64,000 nt of DNA from Streptomyces sp. Mut1 (GTDB lineage Bacteria > Actinomycetota > Actinomycetes > Streptomycetales > Streptomycetaceae), in the NCBI RefSeq assembly GCF_030719295.1, contig NZ_CP120997.1, positions 4,289,501 to 4,353,500 on the forward strand. Direction: 5' to 3'. The position numbers and the translations under genes are program-made. Positions 8,927 to 17,189 of this stretch are shown here, piece by piece. The notes below the pieces were generated by a model that was given only the letters and a program-made list of their open reading frames with translations, had not been told where the DNA came from and did no database searches. How positions within the stretch are numbered: the first letter of the stretch is position 1; each line of letters opens with the position of its first letter.

Positions 8927-9553
8927 CTAGAGGGCGCCGCGCCCGGCGTCGCCACCACCTTCGAGCCGGTCGCGCTGGAGCCGGTGGGCGAGGGTGCGGC
9001 GTACGGACGCCGGGCCGGCCGGGGCGGTGTCCGGCCGGGACGGCACGTCGAGCGCGCGGCTGATCTCGTCGTACGCGGCCCGGTGCGCGGCCAGTTCGTC
9101 CCCGTACCGCCGCAGGTCCTCCTCCACGAGCCTTCGCAGCGCGTCTACGTTCTCCGGCGTGAAGTGCCGCCGGCCCCGCGCGAGGGCGTCGGCGGCGGGC
9201 CCGCAGCGGGCGGTCGCGGCGTACCTCTCGGCGATGTCCTCGGCGACGCCCCACAGCCGCCCCTCCAGCCACGGCGGGTCGCCCTGGCCGAGGGAGAGGT
9301 CCAGCGGCGGCCGCGGTCCGGCGTCGCGGTGCTTGGCCACCTGCTTGGACACGGCGGGCTGGCTCATGTCGGTGAGCCGGGCGATGCGGTCCTGGGTCCA
9401 GCCGAGACCGACGAACACCTTGATCATTTCGGCGCGGAGCCCGCGCATCTCCTCGCCCGCGCGAATGACCTCGTTCATCCCGGCGAGCATGCGCCCGGCC
9501 TGCTCCTCGGTGAGCCCGCCGGGGTCCTGCTGGGTGCCGCCTTCACCTGCCAT
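8927..9553 (-). CDS. HTH transcriptional regulator (sigma-region-4-like helix-turn-helix)
   Basis: 208 residues. The helix-turn-helix is at about 40-70: MIKVFVGLGWTQDRIARLTDMSQPAVSKQVAKHRD, similar to sigma-70 region 4 or an XRE-like fold. The rest is a charged helical domain (LRRLVEEDLRRYGDELAAHRAAYDEISRALDV) with no recognised ligand domain. The ATG at 9553 is chosen because TATAAC ends 6 nt upstream of it; an upstream GTG at 9568 is the alternative. The gene is divergent from an alpha/beta hydrolase, and a perfect 26-bp palindrome between them is a likely operator for this protein. Confidence 0.7.
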   Translation of the reverse strand: MAGEGGTQQDPGGLTEEQAGRMLAGMNEVIRAGEEMRGLRAEMIKVFVGLGWTQDRIARLTDMSQPAVSKQVAKHRDAGPRPPLDLSLGQGDPPWLEGRLWGVAEDIAERYAATARCGPAADALARGRRHFTPENVDALRRLVEEDLRRYGDELAAHRAAYDEISRALDVPSRPDTAPAGPASVRRTLAHRLQRDRLEGGGDAGRGAL

Positions 9554-9583
9554 CACCCAGTTATACACCGAGAACGAGCGACT

Positions 9584-9609
9584 ATAACCTGGTTGTACAA
9601 CCAGGTTAT
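9584..9609. promoter_or_regulatory. Perfect 26-bp palindrome, candidate operator
   Basis: Each 13-nt half is ATAACCTGGTTGT or its exact complement, with no spacer. It is centred 31 bp before the hydrolase ATG and 43 bp before the HTH gene start. A related half (CCAGTTATA, 9557-9565) overlaps the presumed -10 box of the HTH gene, which would fit autoregulation. Confidence 0.75.
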
Positions 9610-9627
9610 GGCTGTCACTCTTCCCTC

Positions 9628-10500
9628 ATGCAGCCTCCAGCAACCGCGACGTTCCGCGCGCCCGACGGGACCCGGCTCGCCTATCGCACGTACGGGGACG
9701 CCCCCGGCGACCCGCTCGTCTGCGTCCCGGGCGGCCCGGCGGACTCCCGCTACCTCGGCGACCTGGGCGGCCTGTCCGCGTACCGCCGCCTGGTCGTCCC
9801 CGACCTGCGGGGCAACGGCGCGTCGGCGGTCCCGGCCGACACCTCCACGTACCGCTGCGACCGCCTCGCCGACGACGTGGAGGCGCTGCGCCGCCATCTC
9901 GGCCTCGACCGTGCGGAGCTGCTCGCCCACTCCGCGGGCGCGAACATCGCGGTGCGGTACGCGGACCGGCACCCGGAGCGGATCGGCCGGCTCGCCCTGA
10001 TCGCCCCGAGCACGCGGGCCGTCGGCATCGGGGTCACCGGGGAGCAGCGCCGGGCGCTCGCGCGGCTGCGGTGTGCCGAGCCCTGGTTCCCAAGCGCCTT
10101 CGCCGCGCTGGAGGCGATCACCCGGGGGACGGGCGCCGACTGGGAGGCCGTCGCGCCGTTCCTCCACGGCCGCTGGGACGAGTCCGCCCGCCGGCAGCAG
10201 GAGCTGGGCAGTCAGGGTGATCCGGAGTCCGTCGCCCTCTTCGCCGCCGAGGGTGCCTTCGACCCGGCCGCGACGCGCCGTACCCTCGCGAAGCTCGCCG
10301 TACCCGTTCTCCTCCTGGCCGGCGAGTACGACCTGAACAGCCCGCCGGGCGCGGTGGCGGAGTTCGCCGCGCTGTTCCCCGACGCGGCGCTCGTCATGCA
10401 GCCGGGGGCGGGTCACTATCCGTGGGTGGACGACGCGGAGACGTTCGCGGCGGCGGTGTCGGGGTTTCTGGGCGCTGCCGGGGTGAGGTGCGGCCTGTGA
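9628..10500 (+). CDS. Alpha/beta-fold hydrolase
   Basis: 290 residues of the alpha/beta hydrolase fold. The nucleophile elbow is AHSAG with Ser102 (A-x-S-x-G rather than G-x-S-x-G), the acid is the Asp in LLLAGEYDLNSP, and the base is the His in GAGHYPWVDD. The oxyanion region is CVPGGPADSRYLGDLGG, the PGGP type found in proline iminopeptidase-like hydrolases. No signal peptide is seen. Substrate is unknown. It is divergent from an HTH regulator across a 26-bp palindrome, and converges with a TetR gene, stops 3 bp apart. Confidence 0.8.
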   Translation: MQPPATATFRAPDGTRLAYRTYGDAPGDPLVCVPGGPADSRYLGDLGGLSAYRRLVVPDLRGNGASAVPADTSTYRCDRLADDVEALRRHLGLDRAELLAHSAGANIAVRYADRHPERIGRLALIAPSTRAVGIGVTGEQRRALARLRCAEPWFPSAFAALEAITRGTGADWEAVAPFLHGRWDESARRQQELGSQGDPESVALFAAEGAFDPAATRRTLAKLAVPVLLLAGEYDLNSPPGAVAEFAALFPDAALVMQPGAGHYPWVDDAETFAAAVSGFLGAAGVRCGL

Positions 10501-10503
10501 GGG

Positions 10504-11199
10504 TCACGCCCCCGGTGGAGGGGTGAGCTTGGCGGCCACGGCGTCGAGGATCCAGTCCAGGCCGGTGCCGAAGGACGTCTCGGCGTCCACGTCCGCGCCG
10601 TCGTGCACGACCCTGGCCACCGCCGGGAAGCGGCCGGTGGCCAGCATGTCCGTCAGGTGCGGGCCGGACGCCCGCTGCCAGTCGTGCTTGGACAGGCCGG
10701 AGGCGCGCTCGGCCCGCACATGCGCGGTCTCGCGCCTGATCGCGCCGATGAAGTAGGCGCTGACCGTCTCCACGGCGCGCATGGCGGTGTCGATGTCGGC
10801 GATGTCGTCGAAGGCGGACAGCGTGGCCTCGGCGACGGCGAGGCCGTTCGGGCCCATGGCCGGGCGGCCGCCGAGCAGGTCGGCCAGCCATTCGTGCCGC
10901 AGGGCGGCCCGCCTGGTGCGATGGGCGAGGCCGCGCAGTGCCTCCCGCCAGTCATCCGGCTGCTCCTCGGGCAGGATCTCGGCCTGGACCGCGTCCACCA
11001 TGAGGTCGAACAGCTCCTCCTTGGTGGAGATGTACCGGTACAGCCGCATCGGGCCGGCGTCCAGGCGGGCGGCGACCTTGCGCAGGGACACCGCCGCGAG
11101 CCCGCCCTCGTCGGCCAGCGCGAGGGCGGCGGCGACGATCCGTTCCCGGTCGAGGGGCACGGGTTGAATCGGCGGCTCCGGCCGGTCCCACACAGTCAT
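10504..11199 (-). CDS. TetR-family regulator with tetracycline-repressor-type C-terminus
   Basis: 231 residues. HTH: DRERIVAAALALADEGGLAAVSLRKVAARLDAGPMRLYRYISTKEELFDLMVDAV. The C-terminal half resembles the TetR_C class (LRGLAHRTRRAALRHEWLADLLGG, DTAMRAVETVSAYFIGAIRRE, then FGTGLDWILDAVAAKL). It is divergent from a TetX-like monooxygenase, the usual arrangement of a drug-responsive repressor and its target. TACGGT ends 6 nt before ATG 11199 on this strand, so the mRNA is probably leaderless and the longer frame to 11298 is not used. Confidence 0.85.
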   Translation of the reverse strand: MTVWDRPEPPIQPVPLDRERIVAAALALADEGGLAAVSLRKVAARLDAGPMRLYRYISTKEELFDLMVDAVQAEILPEEQPDDWREALRGLAHRTRRAALRHEWLADLLGGRPAMGPNGLAVAEATLSAFDDIADIDTAMRAVETVSAYFIGAIRRETAHVRAERASGLSKHDWQRASGPHLTDMLATGRFPAVARVVHDGADVDAETSFGTGLDWILDAVAAKLTPPPGA

Positions 11200-11216
11200 G
11201 GTCACACCGTACGTTG

Positions 11217-11249
11217 CGATACGGCGTACCGTACCAATACAGTGTATCG
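11217..11249. promoter_or_regulatory. Inverted repeats between tetR-like and tetX-like genes
   Basis: CGATAC at 11217-11222 pairs with GTATCG at 11244-11249, and a nested dyad TACGG (11220-11224) / CCGTA (11229-11233) lies inside. The outer repeat ends 2 bp before the monooxygenase ATG and covers TACAGT (11238-11243), its likely -10 box. It is a candidate operator for the divergent TetR-type repressor. Confidence 0.5.
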
Positions 11250-11251
11250 AC

Positions 11252-12367
11252 ATGAGACATCGCATCGCCGTGGTCGGCGGCGGCCCCGCCGGCCTCACCT
11301 TCGCCCGGGTCCTGCACCGTCACGGCCACCCCGTCACCGTTTTCGAACGCGATCCCGCCCCCGACGCCCGTCCCCCGGGCGGCACGCTGGACCTACAGGA
11401 AGGGCTGGGCCAGCTCGCACTGGACAAGGCGGGGCTGCTGGCCGATTTCCGGGCGCTGTCCCGCCCGGAGGGGCAGGCCATGCGCATCCTGGACCCGGAC
11501 GGGACCGTCCTGCGTGACTGGCGCCCCCGCCCGGACGACCGGGCCAACCCCGAGATCGACCGCGGGCAACTCCGTGACCTGCTGCTCGGCCCCCTCGGCG
11601 TCCAGTGGGGGAGGGGCGTGACGCGGGTGGTGCCCGGGGCCGGCGGCGTACGGGTCCACTTCGAGGACGGCCGGCAGGAGACGTTCGACCTCGTGATCGG
11701 CGCGGACGGCGCCTGGTCCCGGACCCGCCCGGCGCTCTCCCCGGTGACGCCGCACTACACGGGCATCACCGCGGTCGAGACCTCCCTGGACGACGCCGAC
11801 ACCCGCCACCCGGACCTCGCCCGGCTGACCGGTGACGGTTCCGTGGCGGTGTACGGCGTGAACCGGGCCCTCGTCGCCCAGCGCAACAGCGGCGGCCACA
11901 TCAAGGTGTACGCGCAGTTCCGCGCGCCGCTGGACTGGCACGCGGACCTGGACCCGGCCGACGCCGACGCCGTGCGGGCGAGCCTGCTGACCCTGTTCGA
12001 CGGCTGGGCCGCCCCCGTGCTCGACCTCCTCCGCCGGGGCACCGCCTTCGTCCACCGCCCCCTCCACGTCCTGCCCGTCTCCCACACCTGGACCCATGTC
12101 CCCGGGGTCACGCTCCTGGGCGACGCGGCCCATCTGATGCCCCCGCTGGGTGCGGGCGCCAACCTCGCGATGCTGGAGGGCGCCGAACTCGCCGAGTCCC
12201 TGGCCACCGGCCCCGCGGACCCGGACGCGGCCGTCCGCGCCTTCGAGGAGCGGATGTGGGCGCGGGCCGGCAGGTGGGCGCGGATGACGACGGCCGGCCT
12301 GGAACGCCTCGTCGGCCCGGACCCCGCCGAGGCCCTCGCCGTCTTCGACGAGGTCCAGCCGTCCTGA
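11252..12367 (+). CDS. TetX-like FAD-dependent monooxygenase
   Basis: 371 residues, class A flavoprotein monooxygenase. The Rossmann motif is GGGPAGL at 9-15, followed by FERDPAP; the second FAD motif is GDAAHLMPPLGAGANLAM. The blocks PGGTLDLQEGLGQLAL, GLLADF and NPEIDRGQLRDLLL closely parallel the tetracycline destructase TetX (GGTLDLHKGTGQ and NPEINRNDLRAILL, as I recall). This supports a role in hydroxylating a polycyclic or aromatic compound, but tetracycline activity cannot be inferred from these motifs alone. The ATG at 11252 places the Rossmann strand properly; an upstream in-frame ATG at 11198 overlaps the divergent gene. Confidence 0.8.
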   Translation: MRHRIAVVGGGPAGLTFARVLHRHGHPVTVFERDPAPDARPPGGTLDLQEGLGQLALDKAGLLADFRALSRPEGQAMRILDPDGTVLRDWRPRPDDRANPEIDRGQLRDLLLGPLGVQWGRGVTRVVPGAGGVRVHFEDGRQETFDLVIGADGAWSRTRPALSPVTPHYTGITAVETSLDDADTRHPDLARLTGDGSVAVYGVNRALVAQRNSGGHIKVYAQFRAPLDWHADLDPADADAVRASLLTLFDGWAAPVLDLLRRGTAFVHRPLHVLPVSHTWTHVPGVTLLGDAAHLMPPLGAGANLAMLEGAELAESLATGPADPDAAVRAFEERMWARAGRWARMTTAGLERLVGPDPAEALAVFDEVQPS

Positions 12368-12497
12368 CCGCGCCGGCCGGGTGTCCGGTGTCCCGGCCGC
12401 ATTCCGGCCTCTCCGTCGGCCGCCCACGCAGGTCGCGCCGGGGAAAGTCGGCCGGCTCCTCGACGGTGTGACCGCCCCGGCGGGCGGGCCGCGCCAC

Positions 12498-13244
12498 TCA
12501 CATCAGGGACCTCAGCACGTCGACCTCACAGCCCGGCGCGAACGGGTCGAAGCCGTGCTCGATCAGCCAGCGGACCGCCAGCAGGCTTCGCAGCGACCAC
12601 CACGCGTGGATCACGTCGAGGTCGATGCCGGTGCCGTAGCCGGCGAGGACGTCGCCGAGGCGTTCCTCGTGGCCGAGGGTGAAGGTGGCGAGGTCGTACA
12701 GGGCGTCGCCCCGGCCCGCCTCGGACCAGTCGATGATGCCCGTGACCTCGTCGCCGTCCAGGAAGACGTGCGCGATCTGGAGGTCGCCGTGCGTGAACGC
12801 CGGGGTCCACGGCCGGAGCGCGGCCTCGGCGACCCGGCGGTTGCGGGTGACCAGGGCGGCGGGCAGGAGGCCGTTCGCCACGAGCGCCTCGCACTCGGCG
12901 TCGAGTTCCGCCGCCAGCGCGACGACGCTCCGGCCCGCCCGGCCGACTCGGGGCGGCAGCGGCGCCTCGTGCAGCTTCCGGATGGCGGCGCCCGCCGCGG
13001 CCCACGCCGCCGGCGCCCCGGTCGACGGCCCGCCGAGGCGCCCGAGCGTCGTCCCCGGCACCGCGGCGATCGCGAGCACGGGCGGCTTGCGCCACAGGAC
13101 CTCCGGGGTCGGGACCGGAGCGAGGGACATCGCCTCGACCTCGGCATCGATACGCGCCTGGTCGGCGTCCACCTTCAGGAACACGTCACCGACGCGCAGG
13201 GTCGCCCGCTCGGAATGGGCGACAACGACCTCGACCTCATCCAT
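12498..13244 (-). CDS. Aminoglycoside phosphotransferase-fold (APH) kinase-like protein
   Basis: 248 residues with the APH/choline-kinase fold. The Brenner motif is FTHGDLQIAHVFLDG (HxD present; the usual downstream Asn is replaced by His), and the metal-binding motif is IIDWSEAGRGDALYDLATF. An N-terminal lobe Lys is visible in GDVFLKVDAD. Substrate is not predictable; the family includes antibiotic and small-molecule kinases. The frame runs upstream to 13373, but the sequence there is low-complexity and lacks family similarity, so the ATG at 13244 (MDEVEVVV) is chosen. Confidence 0.75.
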   Translation of the reverse strand: MDEVEVVVAHSERATLRVGDVFLKVDADQARIDAEVEAMSLAPVPTPEVLWRKPPVLAIAAVPGTTLGRLGGPSTGAPAAWAAAGAAIRKLHEAPLPPRVGRAGRSVVALAAELDAECEALVANGLLPAALVTRNRRVAEAALRPWTPAFTHGDLQIAHVFLDGDEVTGIIDWSEAGRGDALYDLATFTLGHEERLGDVLAGYGTGIDLDVIHAWWSLRSLLAVRWLIEHGFDPFAPGCEVDVLRSLM

Positions 13245-13424
13245 GGGCGCCCAGTGTTCCGGACTTCGGCGTCGCGCGGAAAGGAAATAACCGCTGGGAC
13301 CGGCCTCCCAGGGGGCATCCGGCCTCTCCGGGGCGCATTCGCCCCCGGGGCGCATCCGCCCCGCCGGTCGCATCCGGGCCGGCCGGCCCGCTCGCGCCCG
13401 GCAACGTCCGAAGTCCGGGGCGGG

Positions 13425-14255
13425 TCAGTCCGTACCGGACCGGGTCGAGGTGATCACGACGGACGTGTAGGGCATGGTCGCGTGGCCGCCGAGCAGGTCG
13501 ATCGCGGCCCCGGCGCTGTCGAGGACCTCCGCCAGCCTGTCCGTGGGGAGCTGGGTGAGGCCGCCGAAGGTGGGGAGCTGGTCGAGCCACTCCTCCCGGG
13601 TGTAGACGCGCTCCCAGGCGAAGCGCCACTGCTCCGGCTCGCTGAACCTGCCCGTCTGCCGGATCCCGTCGGCGATCCGCTCGAACAGCGGCTGGTACGC
13701 GTCCACGGCCGGCCCCTTCAGCAGGCCGGGGTTGAACGGGGAGTCGGGGGCGACCCGTCGGAGTGCTTCGGTGAGGGCGTCGGCCACCTCGGCCGGGAGC
13801 TGGGGGACATGGTGGAAGGGGGCGAGCCGGCCGCCTGGCCGGAGCACCTGGGCCGCCTTGGCCGCACCGGCGACGGGGTCCACCCAGTGCCAGGCGGTCC
13901 CCGCGACGACCGCGTCGAACCGCCGCCCGGCCGGCTGCCAGTCCTCGAACCTCGCGACCTCGACCTCGACACCGCCGCGTCGCGCGAAGGCGGCCATCCG
14001 TTCGTCGGGCTCGACACCGAGCACCGTGCAGCCGGCCGCCCGGAACTGCCGGGCCTCGATGCCGGTCCCGGCTCCGACGTCGAGGACGTGCGGGCCGGGG
14101 CTGGCGGCGACGATCCTGTCCACCAGGGCCTCGGGATACGGCGGTCGGGCGCGGTCGTAGCGTTCGGCGTCCACGCCGAACGACACGGCCGTCTGCCGGT
14201 GGCGATGGGGCTCGGGGCCGGACGCGTCCGACTGTCCCCGCGATAGAGTGGGCAT
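13425..14255 (-). CDS. Class I SAM-dependent methyltransferase
   Basis: 276 residues. SAM-binding motif I is HVLDVGAGTGIEARQF, motif II is VLGVEPDERM, and AVVAGTAWHWVDP is the UbiE/COQ5-like block. The N-terminal SFGVDAERYDRARPPYPEALVDRI is typical of the Methyltransf_11 proteins in Streptomyces that are often paired with TetR regulators. Substrate is unknown. TAGTGT ends 6 nt before the start on this strand, implying a leaderless mRNA. The start codon lies inside the first of two operator-like dyads shared with the divergent TetR gene. Confidence 0.85.
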   Translation of the reverse strand: MPTLSRGQSDASGPEPHRHRQTAVSFGVDAERYDRARPPYPEALVDRIVAASPGPHVLDVGAGTGIEARQFRAAGCTVLGVEPDERMAAFARRGGVEVEVARFEDWQPAGRRFDAVVAGTAWHWVDPVAGAAKAAQVLRPGGRLAPFHHVPQLPAEVADALTEALRRVAPDSPFNPGLLKGPAVDAYQPLFERIADGIRQTGRFSEPEQWRFAWERVYTREEWLDQLPTFGGLTQLPTDRLAEVLDSAGAAIDLLGGHATMPYTSVVITSTRSGTD

Positions 14256-14282
14256 GCGCCCACACTAATGGGCAGCCGCCCA
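14249..14282. promoter_or_regulatory. Twin dyads TGGGC-N4-GCCCA, candidate TetR operators
   Basis: TGGGCATGCGCCCA (14249-14262) and TGGGCAGCCGCCCA (14269-14282) are 20 bp apart centre to centre, about two helical turns. The first overlaps the start codon of the methyltransferase gene. This is the geometry expected for two TetR dimers on the same DNA face. Confidence 0.75.
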
Positions 14283-14316
14283 CTTGTTAAGGCGGCGCGG
14301 CGCGGAAAGGGAGACC

Positions 14317-14916
14317 ATGCCGTCAGGGGTGCACATCCACAACGTGCGCGGCCAGTTGTTCGAGGCCGCCGAGCGCGTCCTGCTTCGGGACGGGCCCGAC
14401 GCGCTGACCAGCCGTGCGGTCACGGAGGAGGCGAACTGCGCCAAGGGTGTGCTGCACCGGCACTTCACCGACTTCGACGCCTTCCTGGCGGAGCTGGTCC
14501 TCGACCGCGTCCGCGTCATCGAGGACCGGACCACGACTCTGCGCGCGGCCACCGGCACCGGCAGCGTGGTGGACAACCTCGCCGAAGCGCTGCGGGACCT
14601 GTTCGGGCCGGTCACGGTGGCGGTCGTCGCGCTCATCACCTTCCGCGACGGCCTCCGCGCCCGGCTGCGCGAGGCCGGCCTGACCGGCATCCCGCTGCTC
14701 ATGCAGGGCGCCGCCATGATCGCCGCCTACCTCACCGCCGAGCGGGAGGCGGGACGCCTGGCCGACGACGCCGACATCGACACACTCGCCCCCACCCTCG
14801 TCGGAGCCGGACACCTGCTGTTCGCCGACCGGTCGAGCGCCCCACCGCAGCCCGCCGCCATCCACAAGATGGTGACCACGGTCATCTCCGGCACCTTGCG
14901 CCCGCCCCAGCCATGA
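14317..14916 (+). CDS. TetR-family regulator
   Basis: 199 residues. The N-terminal HTH reads LFEAAERVLLRDGPDALTSRAVTEEANCAKGVLHRHFTDFDAFLAELV, followed by the all-helical ligand-binding domain. The ATG at 14317 is preceded by AAGGGAG, a good ribosome binding site. The gene is divergent from a SAM methyltransferase, and the two TGGGC-N4-GCCCA dyads 35 bp upstream are likely its binding sites, so it probably represses itself and the methyltransferase. No ligand can be suggested from the sequence. Confidence 0.85.
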   Translation: MPSGVHIHNVRGQLFEAAERVLLRDGPDALTSRAVTEEANCAKGVLHRHFTDFDAFLAELVLDRVRVIEDRTTTLRAATGTGSVVDNLAEALRDLFGPVTVAVVALITFRDGLRARLREAGLTGIPLLMQGAAMIAAYLTAEREAGRLADDADIDTLAPTLVGAGHLLFADRSSAPPQPAAIHKMVTTVISGTLRPPQP

Positions 14917-15064
14917 CCTGACGTCCTGTCCTGACCTGCCTGCCTGCCTGCCTCGGCCGGGGCGTGGGCAGTGCGTCGCACGGAGTGTGTACGTGAGCCG
15001 GTGTCATCGACCGGATTCCCCGGCCCGGACCGCGTGGAACCGGAGCGGCGGTAGCGTGATCGTC

Positions 15065-15865
15065 ATGACGGCTGAGGGCGAGGCGCTGGCCGGCGGCATG
15101 GCGAATGCGGGGGCGGTCTTCCGCCGCGGTGCACTGGTGGAGCGCCCGGCGCCGCGTAACGCTCGCGCCCTGCACGCGTACCTCCGCGCCCTGAAGGAGC
15201 ACGGCTTCGACGCGGCGCCGACCCCTCTCGGCCTCACCGAGGACGGCCGTGAACAGCTCACCTTCGTCCCCGGAGACGTGGCTCTGCCGCCGTTCGCGGA
15301 CTGGGCGATGACGACGACCGCCCTGGAATCAGTGGGGCGCCTGCTGCGGCGCCTGCATGACACCAGTGCGTCCGTCGAGGTCGACACCTGTGCCGGGTGG
15401 CCCGGGGACCTGGCCGACCCGGAGGGGGGAACGACGCTGTGCCACAACGACGTGTGCCCGGACAACGTCGTCTTCCGCGACGGCCGCGCAGCCGCCCTGA
15501 TCGATTTCGATCTGGCGGCTCCGGGGCGCCCCCTCTGGGACGTCGCCATGACCGCCCGCTACTGGGTGCCCGTGGTCGATCCCGCCTCCGCGGCCGCCCT
15601 CTACCCCGCCGGGCTGGACGCGCCCGCGCGGCTGCGCACCCTTGCCGACAGCTACGGCCTTTCGCCGCGGGACCGCGCCGAGTTGGCCGGTGTCATCGAG
15701 CAGGCCACCGAGGTCTGCCGGGCCTTCGTCGCCCGCCGCGTGGCCGACGGCGACCCCGTCTATCTCCAGGCGCTGGCCGAGCGCGGTGGCTGGGACCGCT
15801 GGGACCGTATGCAGACCTGGCTGGCGGAACACCGCGAGACGTTCACGGCCACCCTGCTGACCTGA
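15065..15865 (+). CDS. APH-family phosphotransferase
   Basis: 266 residues with a complete APH catalytic core: CHNDVCPDNVVFRDG (His, catalytic Asp and Asn) and LIDFDLAAPGRPLWDVAM (DFD metal motif). The N-lobe is short (VFRRGALVERPA with LTFVPGDV as hinge). Likely a cytoplasmic small-molecule O-kinase; the substrate is unknown. TAGCGT (15052-15057) ends 7 nt before ATG 15065, so translation is probably from a leaderless mRNA and the longer frame from 14987 is not used. A (CCTG)4 microrepeat sits at 14935-14950 upstream. Confidence 0.85.
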   Translation: MTAEGEALAGGMANAGAVFRRGALVERPAPRNARALHAYLRALKEHGFDAAPTPLGLTEDGREQLTFVPGDVALPPFADWAMTTTALESVGRLLRRLHDTSASVEVDTCAGWPGDLADPEGGTTLCHNDVCPDNVVFRDGRAAALIDFDLAAPGRPLWDVAMTARYWVPVVDPASAAALYPAGLDAPARLRTLADSYGLSPRDRAELAGVIEQATEVCRAFVARRVADGDPVYLQALAERGGWDRWDRMQTWLAEHRETFTATLLT

Positions 15866-16248
15866 TCGCCCGGAGCGGGCCGTTGACCGGGACGCTCGGG
15901 CGACGCCTTGCGTGAGCCGGACGCGCCGGACGAGCCGGGCGCCGCGAAACCCGGTCCGCGCCGACTCTCGAACAGGACCGGAACTCGTCACGACCCGCTT
16001 GCACAAGCGGAGGCAGGCGTCCGAGCCCGGAAGCGGCGGGAAGCAGCCGAACCCAAGGCGTGCGTGACCGTGCTCCTGCCTCGACAAGCCGGTAGAACGT
16101 GATCCTCGACGGCATCGGGGCACCGCCCCGGCCTCGTACTGCTCGGCCGGCAGGGCTTCGACCCCGGCGCCGCATCCCGGCAGGGGGCCGGCTCATCCGG
16201 GACGAAACTCCTCATGAGGATGAAGCTGAGACCTGGTTGGATTTCCGT
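15866..16248. other. 383-bp gap without a convincing gene
   Basis: Both strands have only short or low-complexity frames. Base composition is less extreme at third positions than in neighbouring genes, consistent with degraded accessory sequence. No terminator-grade hairpin or promoter consensus stands out. Confidence 0.5.
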
Positions 16249-16998
16249 ATGACGGATTGGTCGCAACTCAGCCACGCCTACGGTCCAGCAGAAGACATAC
16301 CCACCCTCTTGGACCGGATCGCATTCGAACCGAAGCCCGAGCTCTGGAGCGACCTGTGGTCTGCTCTGTGCCACCAGGGCAGCGTCTACTCGGCCGGCTT
16401 CGCCGCGTTGCCCTGGCTGGCCGGCGTAGCGGGCGGTGACGACCGGGAGGAGGCGTTGAACGCCCTGGCTCTGGCAGGCGCGATCATGGCGGGCGCCGGG
16501 CAGTCGCACGGGGCCGGCGACGTCCGTGCGCAGCACGCCGAGGCGATCGGGAACCTCCTGGCGGCGGTGAACCAGCGGCTCCGGATGCCATCCGATCGCA
16601 CCGACTACATCCACCTGCTGGAAGCCATGCTGGGTTTCGAGGGCGTCGCGGGCTGGAGCGAAGATCTGGCCTGGGGGCTGGGCAACGAGGAGTACGAGGT
16701 CGACTGCCCCGGCTGCCGGACCGGTCTGTTCATCGTCCTCGGCGAGCGGGGATTCTTCTCCACAAGCGAGGACTACGCGCTCTCGGACGACGACGTCGAA
16801 ACGAGGCCCCTGCTGCCGGCGAATCCGGCCAACCTGGACGGCATCGGCCGACGCCTCCACGACATCGCACTCTCCGACGGCCAACACGAGGTCGCCCACG
16901 CGCTGACTCACGTGTTCGGACGCGCGACGTGCCCGGACTGCACAACCGAATTCTCCGTCGCCGGCCGGATCAGCGCCGACCGGCCGGCCGTGCGGTAG
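16249..16998 (+). CDS. Unrecognised soluble protein with two CxxC pairs
   Basis: 249 residues, mostly helical, beginning MTDWSQLSHAYGPAEDIPTLLDRI. The region LWSALCHQGSVYSAGFAALPWLAGVA resembles a HEAT-like helical pair, a type common in accessory streptomycete proteins. Two cysteine pairs, CPGC near residue 150 and CPDC near residue 228, could form a zinc site. No enzyme motif is seen. It lies in a region with a SUKH protein and an orphan kinase, so an immunity-type or stress role is conceivable but unproven. The ATG at 16249 gives the start of the conserved-looking block; sequence upstream is low-complexity. Confidence 0.55.
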   Translation: MTDWSQLSHAYGPAEDIPTLLDRIAFEPKPELWSDLWSALCHQGSVYSAGFAALPWLAGVAGGDDREEALNALALAGAIMAGAGQSHGAGDVRAQHAEAIGNLLAAVNQRLRMPSDRTDYIHLLEAMLGFEGVAGWSEDLAWGLGNEEYEVDCPGCRTGLFIVLGERGFFSTSEDYALSDDDVETRPLLPANPANLDGIGRRLHDIALSDGQHEVAHALTHVFGRATCPDCTTEFSVAGRISADRPAVR

Positions 16999-17189
16999 AC
17001 GCCGGAACGGCCGGACTCCAGCAGGTCCACCGCTGTCCTGTCCCGTCGCGGATATCCGTTGGCGTGGTGAGGCACTGGCCTGCTGTGCTGACGGCTGAGC
17101 GGAACGAACGCCCTCTCTCCGTCCCGCTCAACGGTAGGCAGCCGCCTCTGTGGCGTGCTCGGAAGTCCACTGATCGGCTCGGAGGTCTC

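Noticed and set aside
14935..14950. (CCTG)4 microrepeat
   Set aside because: Short, non-coding and unlinked to any gene feature; probably simple slippage.
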